A stretch of 54,832 bases of DNA from Acidobacteriaceae bacterium (GCA_003140235.1 PLJN01000189.1:1-54832), one strand, 5' to 3'. Numbered from the stretch's first letter, positions 25,348 to 33,495 are shown. Notes: generated from the letters alone by a model not told the origin. A program made the numbers and translations.

Positions 25348-25989
25348 GTGGCCTACGGACATTACATTCTCCGCACCGGTGGCGGACTGGTGGGTGAGTT
25401 TGAAAATGTGCTTGGGGCATTTTTCTACCAATCCCGCTTTGCCGGCCGGAGTCCTGTTCTCGACCTGGCTCCCGGACGCTGCTGGTTCGCGCGTCAGAAT
25501 CCTGCGGCCATTCTGGCTGTGGATAACTCGCCGGAATTGGTCGATCATTACTCCCGGACTGGCATCAACATCCGTCTGGGAGACGCGTACGAGCTTCCCG
25601 TCGCAGAAAATCATCTTGAGGGCGTATTCTGCTGCTGGCTTTTGGAGCACTTGTCCGATCCGCAGCGCGCACTCAGCGAGATCTACCGCGTTCTGAGAGC
25701 CGATGGATATGCGCTCGTCATTGTGCCTACCCCGCATGACATGAACACCTTCTACGACGACTACACGCATCTGCGCCCGTTTACACCCACATCCTTGAAA
25801 CAGCTCGCGGAGGATGCGGGCTTTACCCGGCACAGAGAATTATTTTTTCCTTTCACGCGAGGCGCCATGCATGTGCTGAGATATTTCGGCCCAAAGGCCG
25901 CCATGAAGTATCTCCGTTTCTCCGACCGCGTTCTGCGACGCGTAGGTATCGTGAACCGTAATAATCTTATGCTGGAAGCGTGGAAGTAG
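25348..25989 (+). CDS. Small SAM-dependent methyltransferase
   Basis: A 213-residue protein with the methyltransferase order: VLDLAPGRCWFA in place of motif I, AVDNSPELVDHY, a central GVFCCWLLEHLSDPQRALSE and VLRADGYALVIVPT. The glycine-rich loop is altered (LAPGRC), so SAM binding may be unusual. It starts with GTG and has no good ribosome site, so the start is the least certain part. It lies 43 bases after the previous methyltransferase and 7 bases before the GT2 gene, in the same operon. Confidence 0.72.
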   Translation: MAYGHYILRTGGGLVGEFENVLGAFFYQSRFAGRSPVLDLAPGRCWFARQNPAAILAVDNSPELVDHYSRTGINIRLGDAYELPVAENHLEGVFCCWLLEHLSDPQRALSEIYRVLRADGYALVIVPTPHDMNTFYDDYTHLRPFTPTSLKQLAEDAGFTRHRELFFPFTRGAMHVLRYFGPKAAMKYLRFSDRVLRRVGIVNRNNLMLEAWK

Positions 25990-25996
25990 GCCTGTT

Positions 25997-26899
25997 GTGA
26001 TCTCCGTTGCCCTCCCCGTCCTGAATGGGGAGCGAACACTGAAGGACGCAATCGTATCCATCCTCTCTCAGGGCTACAGCGACTGGGAGTTGCTGGTGAT
26101 GGATGACGGATCCAGCGACCGCAGCGTTGAGATCGCGAAGAGCTTCAACGACCCCCGCATTCGAGTGGTGGCGGACGGACTCCATCGCGGGATTTCCGGC
26201 CAAGTGAACAGGGCCGTGCAGATGGCTCGTGGCAAGTATCTGGCAAGGATGGATCAGGATGATGTTGCCTATTTTTCAAGATTTCAGAAGCAGGTAGAAT
26301 TCCTCGACACCCATCCCGAAGTGGACCTGGTGGGCGGATGGATGGCGGTGTTTCGAAGTGGCGGCACCTTGTTGGGCATGCGCCGGCCACCGGCCACGCA
26401 TGCTGAAATCTGTGCCCGCCCGTGGGGAGGCCTTCCCATGGGCCATCCCACCTGGATGGGCCGCAGCGAATGGTTCCGGCAGAATCCCTACCGGGCGGAC
26501 GTCGTCCGCATGGAAGACTGGGAACTGCTGTTCCGTACCTATCCGCACAGCCGCTTCGCCAACATCCCGGAAGTGGTCCTCGGCTACCGGGAAGACTCGC
26601 TTTCCCTGGCGAAGCTGCTTTTCACCAGAAAAAATATCTGCAAGCTCGCGATCCGGTATGCAAGAGCGAACAAGAAGGCCTCTCTGGCGGTAAGAGTGAT
26701 TGCCGGCCAGGTGGCGCGGTCGTTGGTGGACACTTTGGCGCTCTCCACCGGCCTTGACTACAAGCTCCTGCGGCATCGCGCCGCGCCGGCAACCTCCAGC
26801 GAAGCCGAAGAATGGAGAAAGATCTGGGCAGCGACCACGGAGGCTGACCGTTCGGCAACCGGCGCCATGGCGCTGGCCAGGACCGCGAGTGAAGCCTAG
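25997..26899 (+). CDS. GT2-family glycosyltransferase
   Basis: A 300-residue GT-A enzyme opening with ISVALPVLNGERTL. It has the nucleotide-binding MDDGSSDRS, the metal-binding MDQDD and a conserved GHPTWMGRSEWF segment. This subtype often makes galactosyl, rhamnosyl or similar transfers in O-antigen pathways; specificity is unknown. It begins with GTG and its TAG stop overlaps the GTG start of the next gene (TAGTG), indicating translational coupling. Confidence 0.86.
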   Translation: MISVALPVLNGERTLKDAIVSILSQGYSDWELLVMDDGSSDRSVEIAKSFNDPRIRVVADGLHRGISGQVNRAVQMARGKYLARMDQDDVAYFSRFQKQVEFLDTHPEVDLVGGWMAVFRSGGTLLGMRRPPATHAEICARPWGGLPMGHPTWMGRSEWFRQNPYRADVVRMEDWELLFRTYPHSRFANIPEVVLGYREDSLSLAKLLFTRKNICKLAIRYARANKKASLAVRVIAGQVARSLVDTLALSTGLDYKLLRHRAAPATSSEAEEWRKIWAATTEADRSATGAMALARTASEA

Positions 26900-28674
26900 T
26901 GGCCCCTCCGATCGAGCTTCGGACGCCGCAGCAGCCGCATCTTGCGCTGGTGGTAACCTCTGCCCTGAGCACGTTCTTTTTTCGCGGGCAAATTGCGCGG
27001 CTGCGTCAGGCCGGCTTCCGCATTACCTTCATTTCTAATCCCGGGCCCCAAACCGCCCCAGCCGCCGCGGAAGGCGCCGAGGTCATTGGCATCCCCATGG
27101 AGCGCGATATCGCCGTCTTCAAGGACATAAGATCGCTGTGGCGGCTTTGGCGCACGCTGCGGCGGATCCGGCCGGACATTACGGACGTGGGAACACCGAA
27201 GGCGGGATTACTGGGCGGGATCGCGGCCCGGCTGGCCGGAGTGCCGCATCGCATTTACACCTTGCACGGCCTCCGCCTGGAAACCGCCACGGGATGGAAA
27301 CGCCGCCTGCTGACCCTTACCGAGCGCATCGCCTGCGACAGCGCCCAGCAGGTACGCTGCGTCAGCCCCAGTGTTCGCGACAGGGCCATCGCTCTGGGCG
27401 TGTCCGATCCCGGGAAAGCCGGCGTCATCGGCGCAGGCAGCGCCAACGGCATCGACTGCGAACGCTTTAGCAACGCACCGGAAAAAGTTGTCGCAGCGCG
27501 CGCCGCGACTGACGAACTGCGGCGCACTCTGGGCATTCCTGTTGGAGCGCCAGTCATCGGCTTCGTCGGCCGCTTCAACCGCGACAAAGGCATCACTGAA
27601 CTCAACGCGGCCTATCGCCGCCTGAAGCAACCGTTCCCGGAACTGCGCTTGCTTCTGGTGGGGGACTTCGAAGACGGCGATCCGGTCGATCCCGCAATTC
27701 GCGCGCAGCTGGAAGGAGACGCGAACGTGCGTTTCGCCGGCATAGTTGCGGACCCGGCGCCCTATTACCGGTTGATGGACGTGGTGGCGCTGCCCACGTA
27801 CCGCGAAGGCTTTCCTATTGTTACGCTGGAAGCCCAGGCCTCTGGCGTTCCCGTGGTCACCACCACGGCCACCGGCGCCGTGGACTCGGTGCTCGATGGC
27901 ATCACCGGCCGTCTGGTGCCGCCGCGGGACGAAGCCGCGCTGGCTGCCGCGCTCCAGGAGCTTCTGGCCAATCCGCAGAAGGGCCGCCGCATGGGCCAGG
28001 CCGGCGCGGATTGGGTGCGCACCAGGTTCCGGCAGGAGGTGGTATGGGAGGCGTTGATCGCCGATTACAACGACATACTCCAGCGGAAAGGCGGTGCGGG
28101 TCGCGCCCTGCTTGCCAAAAGGATTTTCGATTGTGTTCTTGCTGTCCTTTTGCTGCTGTTGCTTTTTGTGCCGCTGCTGATGATCGCAATCGTCGTGAAG
28201 CTTACATCCAGGGGACCTGTGCTCTATTGGTCGGACCGGGTTGGACGCAATAACGCCGTCTTCAGGATGCCCAAATTCCGGACGATGAAGACCAACACCC
28301 CTGAAGTGGCCACCCATCTGCTCCCTGACCCGAAAACCTACCTTACAACTGCGGGCGGGTTTCTGCGAAGCACCAGTCTGGATGAACTGCCGCAGCTTTA
28401 CAGCATTCTGAGAGGCGACCTCAGCTTTGTCGGACCCCGCCCGGCGCTCTTTAATCAGGATGACCTCGTAGCTCTTAGGACCGAATGCGGCGTCCATAAA
28501 CTCACGCCGGGTCTCACCGGTTGGGCTCAAGTCAACGGCCGTGATGACCTTCCCATTTCCGTGAAGGTGGCTTTTGACTACAAGTACATGCAAACCAGGT
28601 CCTTTCTCTTTGATCTGAAAATCCTGGCGCTGACCGCAGCCAAAGTAGTCCGTCGCGACGGCGTCGCTCACTAG
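26899..28674 (+). CDS. GT4 glycosyltransferase fused to a monotopic phosphoglycosyl transferase
   Basis: A 591-residue two-enzyme fusion. Residues 1-395 are a GT4 glycosyltransferase (VIGFVGRFNRDKGITELNA, E-x7-E in EGFPIVTLE). Residues about 402-591 are a bacterial sugar-1-phosphate transferase: a membrane re-entrant helix rich in Leu (VLAVLLLLLLF), PKFRTMKT, the catalytic Asp-Glu pair in STSLDELPQL (about 495-496), GPRPAL and PGLTGWAQVNGR. The C-terminal part would start the repeat unit by loading sugar-phosphate onto undecaprenyl phosphate, and the fused GT4 would add the next sugar, keeping the first two steps together. The GTG start overlaps the previous stop. It is the last gene of the operon that starts at 15720. 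Confidence 0.88.
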   Translation: MAPPIELRTPQQPHLALVVTSALSTFFFRGQIARLRQAGFRITFISNPGPQTAPAAAEGAEVIGIPMERDIAVFKDIRSLWRLWRTLRRIRPDITDVGTPKAGLLGGIAARLAGVPHRIYTLHGLRLETATGWKRRLLTLTERIACDSAQQVRCVSPSVRDRAIALGVSDPGKAGVIGAGSANGIDCERFSNAPEKVVAARAATDELRRTLGIPVGAPVIGFVGRFNRDKGITELNAAYRRLKQPFPELRLLLVGDFEDGDPVDPAIRAQLEGDANVRFAGIVADPAPYYRLMDVVALPTYREGFPIVTLEAQASGVPVVTTTATGAVDSVLDGITGRLVPPRDEAALAAALQELLANPQKGRRMGQAGADWVRTRFRQEVVWEALIADYNDILQRKGGAGRALLAKRIFDCVLAVLLLLLLFVPLLMIAIVVKLTSRGPVLYWSDRVGRNNAVFRMPKFRTMKTNTPEVATHLLPDPKTYLTTAGGFLRSTSLDELPQLYSILRGDLSFVGPRPALFNQDDLVALRTECGVHKLTPGLTGWAQVNGRDDLPISVKVAFDYKYMQTRSFLFDLKILALTAAKVVRRDGVAH

Positions 28675-28703
28675 AAATTTCAAGACGGCGAGGTTTAGTT
28701 CGC

Positions 28704-28709
28704 TATAAT
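28704..28709 (+). promoter_or_regulatory. Probable promoter -10 box before the GT4 gene at 29090
   Basis: Perfect TATAAT in a 415-base gap after the first operon ends. The -35 region is weak (TCAAGA at an 18-base spacing). Transcription would begin around 28716, just before the hairpin at 28724. Confidence 0.45.
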
Positions 28710-28723
28710 GCCCGCTGGTTCGG

Positions 28724-28764
28724 TGCGGCCTGCGTGAACAGGTTCGCGGCCACGCAGGTCCGCA
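28724..28764 (+). ncRNA. Strong hairpin at the start of a long 5' leader (unclassified)
   Basis: Arms TGCGGCCTGCGTG (28724-28736) and CACGCAGGTCCGCA (28751-28764) pair over 13 base pairs with a single bulged T and a 14-base loop. It sits right after the TATAAT box and leads a roughly 375-base untranslated stretch before the GT4 gene. A second perfect 8-base stem (TGCCGCAA at 28888-28895 with TTGCGGCA at 28908-28915) lies further down. No T-run follows, so a simple terminator is unlikely. No known riboswitch class was recognised. Confidence 0.4.
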
Positions 28765-28895
28765 GTGAAAGCGAATGCGTTGTGCGTCATGAATGATCCA
28801 GGTTAGGTCACAAAAGCCTCTGTAAGTGACGGAGCGAAGCTGTAAGTTTCCAGGGTGACGGGACTCTCTTGGCAATGGTGATTAGACTGCCGCAA

Positions 28896-29011
28896 CGCGT
28901 TAGGAGATTGCGGCAACGTGATATCTTCAACGTCCTCCACAGAAGGCAACTTCCCAAGGTGAAGATTGGGTTCTTGAAAGATCGTCGAAGCGCAATCTTG
29001 CCCAGAGGCAC
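28896..29011 (+). repeat. Diverged direct repeat, left copy
   Basis: About 116 bases resembling 33496-33614 in the same orientation, with roughly four in five positions alike by eye. They share blocks such as AGAAGGCAACTTC and GATCGTCGAAGCGCAAT. The two copies bracket a 4.5-kb block holding the GT4, MurJ-like flippase, GT4 remnant, FkbM methyltransferase and the MITE-like element. It may mark the edges of an inserted cassette. Confidence 0.65.
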
Positions 29012-29089
29012 ACGCTCATTCCGGCGGCTGGCACGCCATCAGGCTGCGGGCAGGGTTGTCGTGCTGCTGCCTGGGGTGATCGGTTGGTT

Positions 29090-30214
29090 ATGCGGTTGAC
29101 CTTGGTGATTTCGTCTCTCTGGGGCGGTGGAGCGGAAAAGGTCGCGAGCCTCCTGGCAAATGGCTGGGCCGAGCAGGAAAACGAAGTCACCGTCTTGACC
29201 TTCGATCACGGCGCAACCCTTGGCTACCCGCTGCATCCCCGGGTGCAGCATCGCAGCCTGGGCCTGCTGGCCATCTCGAGTCATTTCTTCGAGGGATTGT
29301 GCCGAAATGTTGGCAGAGTCCGCGTGCTTCGCCGCGCTATCCGCGAATCTGAGCCCGACGCAGTGATTAGCGCTGTGGACATTACGAACGTTCTCGTTCT
29401 CCTGGCCACGCGCTGGCTGAAAGTGCCCGTGATTATCCAGGAGCAAACTGATCCTGCTCTGCACGACATCGGACGCATTTGGCAGCTTCTCCGCCGTTGG
29501 GTGTATCCCTTTGCCGACGCTCTGGTTTGCCCTGTGAGTGCGTCGCTCGCCCGGTTCCAGGCGATGACCAGTGTCCGAGGTTACGCCATCCCTTGTCCTT
29601 TTGTAGCACCCCAGTACCTTGTCAGGCGCGACCGGGAAAAGCAGGGCCGTACGCTGGTTGCCATGGGCCGGTTGGTCCATCAAAAAGGCTTTGACCTTCT
29701 TCTGGATGCGTTCTCGCGGCTGGCCCCTCGTCATCCGGATTGGTCGCTTACCATTGTGGGTGGGGGGCCATTGCGCGACGCGCTGCAATCTCAAATTGAA
29801 GCTCTGGAACTGACCGGAGTTGTTCATTTGGCGGGTGCCTTGGCGGACCCGTCTCCTGTGCTTTGCGCAGCCGACCTCTTTGTGTTTCCTTCTCGCTATG
29901 AAGGGTTTGGACTCGCGCTGGCTGAGGCCATGGCGTGTGGCCTGCCTGTGGTCAGCTTTGATTGTCCCGAGGGCCCCGCCCAGATTATTCGGAATGGAGT
30001 AGACGGTGTGCTTGTCCCGCGGGAAGACGTCGCCGCTCTGGCTTCAGCGTTGGACCATCTCATGAGCCATGATCAAGAGCGGGAGAAGCTCGCAGCGCGC
30101 GCACCCGAAGTGGTCACACGCTTTGGCAAAGACAGGATCTTGCTGCTGTGGCAACAGCTTTTTGAAGAGCTGCTGCCGTCCAAAGTGAATTACGCGGCGG
30201 GGCAGACGCGCTGA
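29090..30214 (+). CDS. GT4-family glycosyltransferase
   Basis: A 374-residue GT-B enzyme. LVISSLWGGGAEKVASLLAN is the classic N-terminal loop, followed by TLVAMGRLVHQKGFDLLLDA, FPSRYEGFGLALAEAM with E-x7-E and GLPVVSFDCPEGP. It resembles the GalNAc/glucosyl transferases that act late in repeat-unit assembly; the sugar is unknown. ATG at 29090 is preferred over a TTG two codons earlier. The last 210 bases and the following leader are duplicated at 31928-32263. It lies outside the main operon behind its own probable promoter at 28704. Confidence 0.86.
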   Translation: MRLTLVISSLWGGGAEKVASLLANGWAEQENEVTVLTFDHGATLGYPLHPRVQHRSLGLLAISSHFFEGLCRNVGRVRVLRRAIRESEPDAVISAVDITNVLVLLATRWLKVPVIIQEQTDPALHDIGRIWQLLRRWVYPFADALVCPVSASLARFQAMTSVRGYAIPCPFVAPQYLVRRDREKQGRTLVAMGRLVHQKGFDLLLDAFSRLAPRHPDWSLTIVGGGPLRDALQSQIEALELTGVVHLAGALADPSPVLCAADLFVFPSRYEGFGLALAEAMACGLPVVSFDCPEGPAQIIRNGVDGVLVPREDVAALASALDHLMSHDQEREKLAARAPEVVTRFGKDRILLLWQQLFEELLPSKVNYAAGQTR

Positions 30215-30350
30215 TGCGGGCGCTGCACACGCGAATGAAGTATCCCAACCTTGGGCTAAAAGAGGCGGCTGCGACAGCAGACAATGAGAGATCCATGGGC
30301 GTGACAGGTGCGCATGACACAGGTGCGCATAACGATGATTTGAAACCAAC
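30004..30350 (+). repeat. Direct repeat, upstream copy (GT4 tail plus FkbM leader)
   Basis: About 340 bases, roughly 90 percent alike to 31928-32263. It runs from the codons for GVLVPRED of the GT4 gene, through its stop, into the sequence that precedes and begins the FkbM methyltransferase in the second copy. The two copies flank the MurJ-like flippase gene. Confidence 0.85.
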
Positions 30351-30509
30351 ACTCCTCCGGAAAGCAACGATTCGCTGGCACCGGGCGACCACCGCGAGGC
30401 GCGAAGAGACCCGCAGTGGTTCCTGTAAGAAATACTGTACCGTCTTTCTGTCCTCCGGGAAGAACTCTTCGCCCCCTGGCAAAGCCGCCCACCAAAGCAG
30501 TAAAGGCCA
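30215..30509 (+). pseudogene. Remnant of an FkbM methyltransferase 5' end
   Basis: The bases after the GT4 stop match the start of the intact FkbM gene at 32195. ERSMGVTGAHDTGAHNDDLK can be read here against EKSMCATGAHYDDLK in the intact protein, followed by KPTLLRKATIRW against KPAPLWANVVAS. A 12-base unit ACAGGTGCGCAT is duplicated in tandem here (about 30304-30331). After about 30380 the similarity ends and no methyltransferase motifs follow. The rest of the gap up to the flippase at 30510 shows nothing recognisable. Confidence 0.6.
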
Positions 30510-31892
30510 ATGCGCTTAGGCATGCTCAGAGCAACGGGGACGGACTCACCGAACCGCAAAATCTTTCGGGCCGTCCTTATTGTTGGCGCTCTCACGTTGC
30601 TGGCCAAGCTGGGTTCAACGGCCAAGGAACTGCTGGTGGCAAACTCGTTTGGCCGCAGTGATGCCTTGGATGCCTTTCTGATCGCGTTTGTGCTGCCTGC
30701 ATTCGCGGTGAATCTCCTGATCGGCTCTTTTGCCTCTGCCGTGGTCCCGGCCTTCGTAGAGATGAAATGCTCCCAGGGGCCCGCAGCGGCGCAAAAGCTG
30801 TTTTCGAATGTTATGTTTGCCTGCGTTCTTGGTTTGCTGGCCCTGACGGTTGGTCTGGGTTCGCTCGCACCCTGGTATCTGCCCTATCTGGCTTCCAGTT
30901 TTTCTCCGGCAAAGTTGCAATTGACCCGTGAAATCCTCTACATGCTTCTCCCTTTCGTTCTATTCAATGGAGTGGCATTGTGTGCGTCTGCGGTCTTAAA
31001 CGCAGGTGAGAAGTTCGCTCTTCCCGCTTTGACTCCCGTGGTTACGCCACTGGTCACCATGGCATTCATTGTGTTGGGCCCCAGAAGCTGGAGCACCTTT
31101 TCACTTGCTGCTGGGATCGTACTCGGTAGTTTTCTTGAGGCAGCGCTGGTCCTTCAGGCATTGAAGGCGCAAGGTATACGGCTAACCATGAAATGGTACG
31201 GCTTCGATCCGAGCGTCCGCTCCATTTTGCGACAATATAGGCCACTCGTGGCCGGATCATTCGTGATGGGCGCCGCCAGCGTTGTAGACCAGTCCATGGC
31301 GGCCATGTTGCCGCAAGGCAGCGTTTCTGCCCTGAGTTATGCCAGTAGGACGATCAGCGTGGTCTTATGGATCAGCGCAGCCAGTCTGAGCACGGCCGTA
31401 CTGCCGTATTTTTCTCAGATGGTTGCGCAAAACGACTGGGCCGGTTGCCGTAACACGCTAAGACGCTACACCACTCTCGTCGCGGCCATCGCCGTGCCGT
31501 GCACGCTGTGTTTGATGGCCTTTTCCCGGCCTCTGGTCAGACTTCTGTTTCAGAGGGGTGCCTTCACCGCGGCGGATACGGCCCTGGTAAGCCGCGTGCA
31601 GATCTGCTATGCCATCCAGATTCCGTTTTATATTGGGACGATTCTCTTCGTCCGGTTCCTCTCGTCTGCCATGAGGAATCATGGGCTGCTGTGGACATCG
31701 GGTATTTGTTTGGTCCTGGATATACTGCTGAATCTCGCCCTGATGAGAGTATGGGGCGTTGCCGGCATTGCTTTGTCAACGTCCCTGGTCTTCGTCGTTG
31801 CGTTTGTATTGGTGAGTGCGTACTCCGGCCGGCTGCTGGGGCGAAAATGTGCTCCCTGTCTGGCCGCGCCGGCGCAGGGAGTTGCCGGCTAA
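30510..31892 (+). CDS. MurJ/MviN-like lipid-linked oligosaccharide flippase
   Basis: A 460-residue protein with about 12-14 transmembrane helices. The MurJ-type N-terminal half includes LTLLAKLGSTAKELLVANSF, SDALDAFLIAFVLPAF and SAVVPAFVE; later it has LPQGSVSALSYASRTISVVL and LLFQRGAFTAADTALVS, the latter being a MurJ hallmark. MurJ flips lipid II; MurJ-like copies in polysaccharide loci are thought to move other lipid-linked glycans. Slightly shorter than housekeeping MurJ (about 510), it probably serves the exopolysaccharide. It is sandwiched between the two copies of the 340-base repeat, so it may have arrived with the rearrangement. Confidence 0.82.
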   Translation: MRLGMLRATGTDSPNRKIFRAVLIVGALTLLAKLGSTAKELLVANSFGRSDALDAFLIAFVLPAFAVNLLIGSFASAVVPAFVEMKCSQGPAAAQKLFSNVMFACVLGLLALTVGLGSLAPWYLPYLASSFSPAKLQLTREILYMLLPFVLFNGVALCASAVLNAGEKFALPALTPVVTPLVTMAFIVLGPRSWSTFSLAAGIVLGSFLEAALVLQALKAQGIRLTMKWYGFDPSVRSILRQYRPLVAGSFVMGAASVVDQSMAAMLPQGSVSALSYASRTISVVLWISAASLSTAVLPYFSQMVAQNDWAGCRNTLRRYTTLVAAIAVPCTLCLMAFSRPLVRLLFQRGAFTAADTALVSRVQICYAIQIPFYIGTILFVRFLSSAMRNHGLLWTSGICLVLDILLNLALMRVWGVAGIALSTSLVFVVAFVLVSAYSGRLLGRKCAPCLAAPAQGVAG

Positions 31893-31894
31893 CC

Positions 31895-32138
31895 ATGCGC
31901 ATGACCCTGGTGATTTCGTCACTGGCACGGTGTGCTTGTCCCGCGGGGAGACGTCGCCGCTCTGGCAGCAGCATTAGACCATCTCATGAGCAATGATCAA
32001 GAGCGGGAGAAACTCGCGGCGCGCGCACCCGAAGTGGTCACGCGCTTTGGCAAAGACAGGATTTTGTTGTTATGGCAACAGCTTTTTGAAGAGCTGCCGC
32101 CGTCCAAAGTGAATTGCGCGGCGGGGCAGACGCGCTGA
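31895..32138 (+). pseudogene. Collapsed second copy of the GT4 gene
   Basis: The first 29 bases (ATGCGCATGACC and on) match the 5' end of the intact GT4 gene at 29090 (MRLTLVISSL against MRMTLVISSL). The sequence then jumps to the 3' end from GVLVPRGDVAALAAAL to the stop. About 0.9 kb is missing in between. Both ends of the deletion carry CGGTG in the intact gene, so a 5-base microhomology deletion is likely. The junction shifts the frame: reading from the ATG ends at 31996, while the tail stays open in another frame. It has no function as a glycosyltransferase. Confidence 0.8.
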
Positions 32139-32263
32139 TGCAGCTCTTCACACGCGAATGAAATATCCCAACGTTTTGCTATAAGGAGATTGCTTTGATA
32201 ACAGAGAGCGAGAAATCCATGTGCGCGACAGGTGCGCATTATGATGATTTGAAACCAGCGCCC
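31928..32263 (+). repeat. Direct repeat, downstream copy
   Basis: Second copy of the 340-base unit at 30004-30350. It covers the GT4 tail, the CACACGCGAATGAA linker and the start of the FkbM gene. It shows that an ancestral GT4-FkbM pair was duplicated and then decayed differently on each side of the flippase. Confidence 0.85.
32183..32188 (+). promoter_or_regulatory. Ribosome binding site supporting a TTG start
   Basis: AAGGAG followed by 6 bases and TTG at 32195. The first ATG (32219) lacks such a site, so the FkbM methyltransferase probably starts with TTG. Confidence 0.65.
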
Positions 32264-33175
32264 CTATGGGCGAACGTAGTAGCAAGCGTCACCCGACGAT
32301 TGCCCAGAGGCAAGTCGCGCGTGATTGACTGGGTTTGTCGCAGATCCAGCGAGAGATTTGTAGGGAAGATGTGTGGGCAGCTTGGTGGCTACGAATTTGA
32401 TTGTTCTTTGCGTAACCGTATGGCACGCGAAGTGTTTTTCGGAGGTTGTGCTGCGGCTCAAGAAATCGCCTTTGCGCGTGCTGTCTTGCAACCGGGCATG
32501 AACTTTGTAGACGTAGGGGCAAACTGGGGCCTGTTTACCCTTGTGGCAGCCCATCGCGTTGGGACCGCTGGCAGTGTGGTTGCATTGGAACCACATCCTC
32601 AAATCTTCGCCATGTTGAAGTCAAACGTTAGGCGCAACAATCTTCAACAAGTACGTGTTTTTGATGTAGCAGCGGCAGATCGTAATTCCCATCGCATTCT
32701 AGCGGCGCATGACGCTGCCGGAGACAACTGGGGGACATCCAGATTGGTCGAGGACGGCTCAGCTGCACAAAACACTCTTACCGTCCGTTCTCGTCGGCTC
32801 GAGTCATTACTAGACGAGATCGGATTAGACAAAGTTGATTTGCTGAAGATCGACGTTGAAGGAGCCGAGGACATGGTTTTGGCGGGCATGGAAGCCGGGC
32901 TAAAAGCCAAACGATACTCCCGCATTCTGCTGGAACTCCATCCGCTAGCGCTGGCGGAGCGCGGCAGAGACGTACGCGACGTCATTGGCGTCCTCATGAC
33001 TGAGGGTTACAAAGGATATGCCTTAGATCATTCGCAGGCAGGTGTGCGAAAGGCATACTATAGCCCTTGGCTGCACTTCTTCGAATTTGTTCGGGCTTTG
33101 GAGCAGGGGCTCAAGGAGCCTTTACCGCATACAATCTGGCTATCACCAGACCAGCCGGGATTTGGTCGGATCTAA
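32195..33175 (+). CDS. FkbM-family SAM-dependent methyltransferase
   Basis: A 326-residue methyltransferase of the FkbM type, which O-methylates sugars or polyketides. VDVGANWGLFTLVAAHRVG is SAM motif I, VVALEPHPQIFAMLKSN the acidic loop, and LLKIDVEGAEDMVLAGM the FkbM-specific Asp-x-Glu-Gly-x-Glu segment. It probably methylates a sugar hydroxyl of the exopolysaccharide. The start is TTG with a good ribosome site. The first codons are part of the duplicated unit, whose other copy at 30215 lost the rest of the gene. It is followed by a 476-base gap containing a MITE-like element and a repeat. Confidence 0.86.
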   Translation: MITESEKSMCATGAHYDDLKPAPLWANVVASVTRRLPRGKSRVIDWVCRRSSERFVGKMCGQLGGYEFDCSLRNRMAREVFFGGCAAAQEIAFARAVLQPGMNFVDVGANWGLFTLVAAHRVGTAGSVVALEPHPQIFAMLKSNVRRNNLQQVRVFDVAAADRNSHRILAAHDAAGDNWGTSRLVEDGSAAQNTLTVRSRRLESLLDEIGLDKVDLLKIDVEGAEDMVLAGMEAGLKAKRYSRILLELHPLALAERGRDVRDVIGVLMTEGYKGYALDHSQAGVRKAYYSPWLHFFEFVRALEQGLKEPLPHTIWLSPDQPGFGRI

Positions 33176-33344
33176 GGTGGTGCGGGATCACTGGGTAGAC
33201 ACTGTAAAGTATTGATTCCATTGGCCATTATTCCTTAAAAGGCATCGCTGGCTGTTTATTTTTCAATAATATTGGATTAAACTGGGACGATTTTTCGATA
33301 AACGATAGACAGTGATACGGTTCGGGGGTAGGATTCACTAAGAA

Positions 33345-33476
33345 AGCGTGTTTCATAGATACCCTGATGGGTGTGACGACAGCCGGAAACCAAGGGCCGA
33401 AGTGCTGATTTTTACTGGCCTTTTGTCTCCGCCACCAAGGACAGTGCCCCTTCAAAGCCTATTTATAAAACACGCT
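33345..33476. mobile_element. MITE-like element with 17-base terminal inverted repeats
   Basis: A 132-base element. The left end AGCGTGTTTCATAGATA (33345-33361) matches the reverse complement of the right end (33460-33476) at 15 of 17 positions. The interior has no intact gene. A target-site duplication is not clear. Size, terminal repeats and position between genes suggest a non-autonomous transposable element or a fused pair of IS ends. The rest of the gap from 33176 to 33344 is AT-rich without a gene. Confidence 0.5.
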
Positions 33477-33495
33477 CTAGAGTTTTTCTCCAGGA

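Noticed and set aside
27208-28875. A 555-codon open frame on the minus strand
   Set aside because: It is antisense to the fused GT4/sugar-phosphate transferase, whose motifs are clear; its translation has shadow-like composition.
28869-29099. A 76-codon plus-strand frame that overlaps the GT4 start
   Set aside because: Arg-rich, no motif, and the related repeat at 33496 has no matching open frame, so it is probably not a gene.
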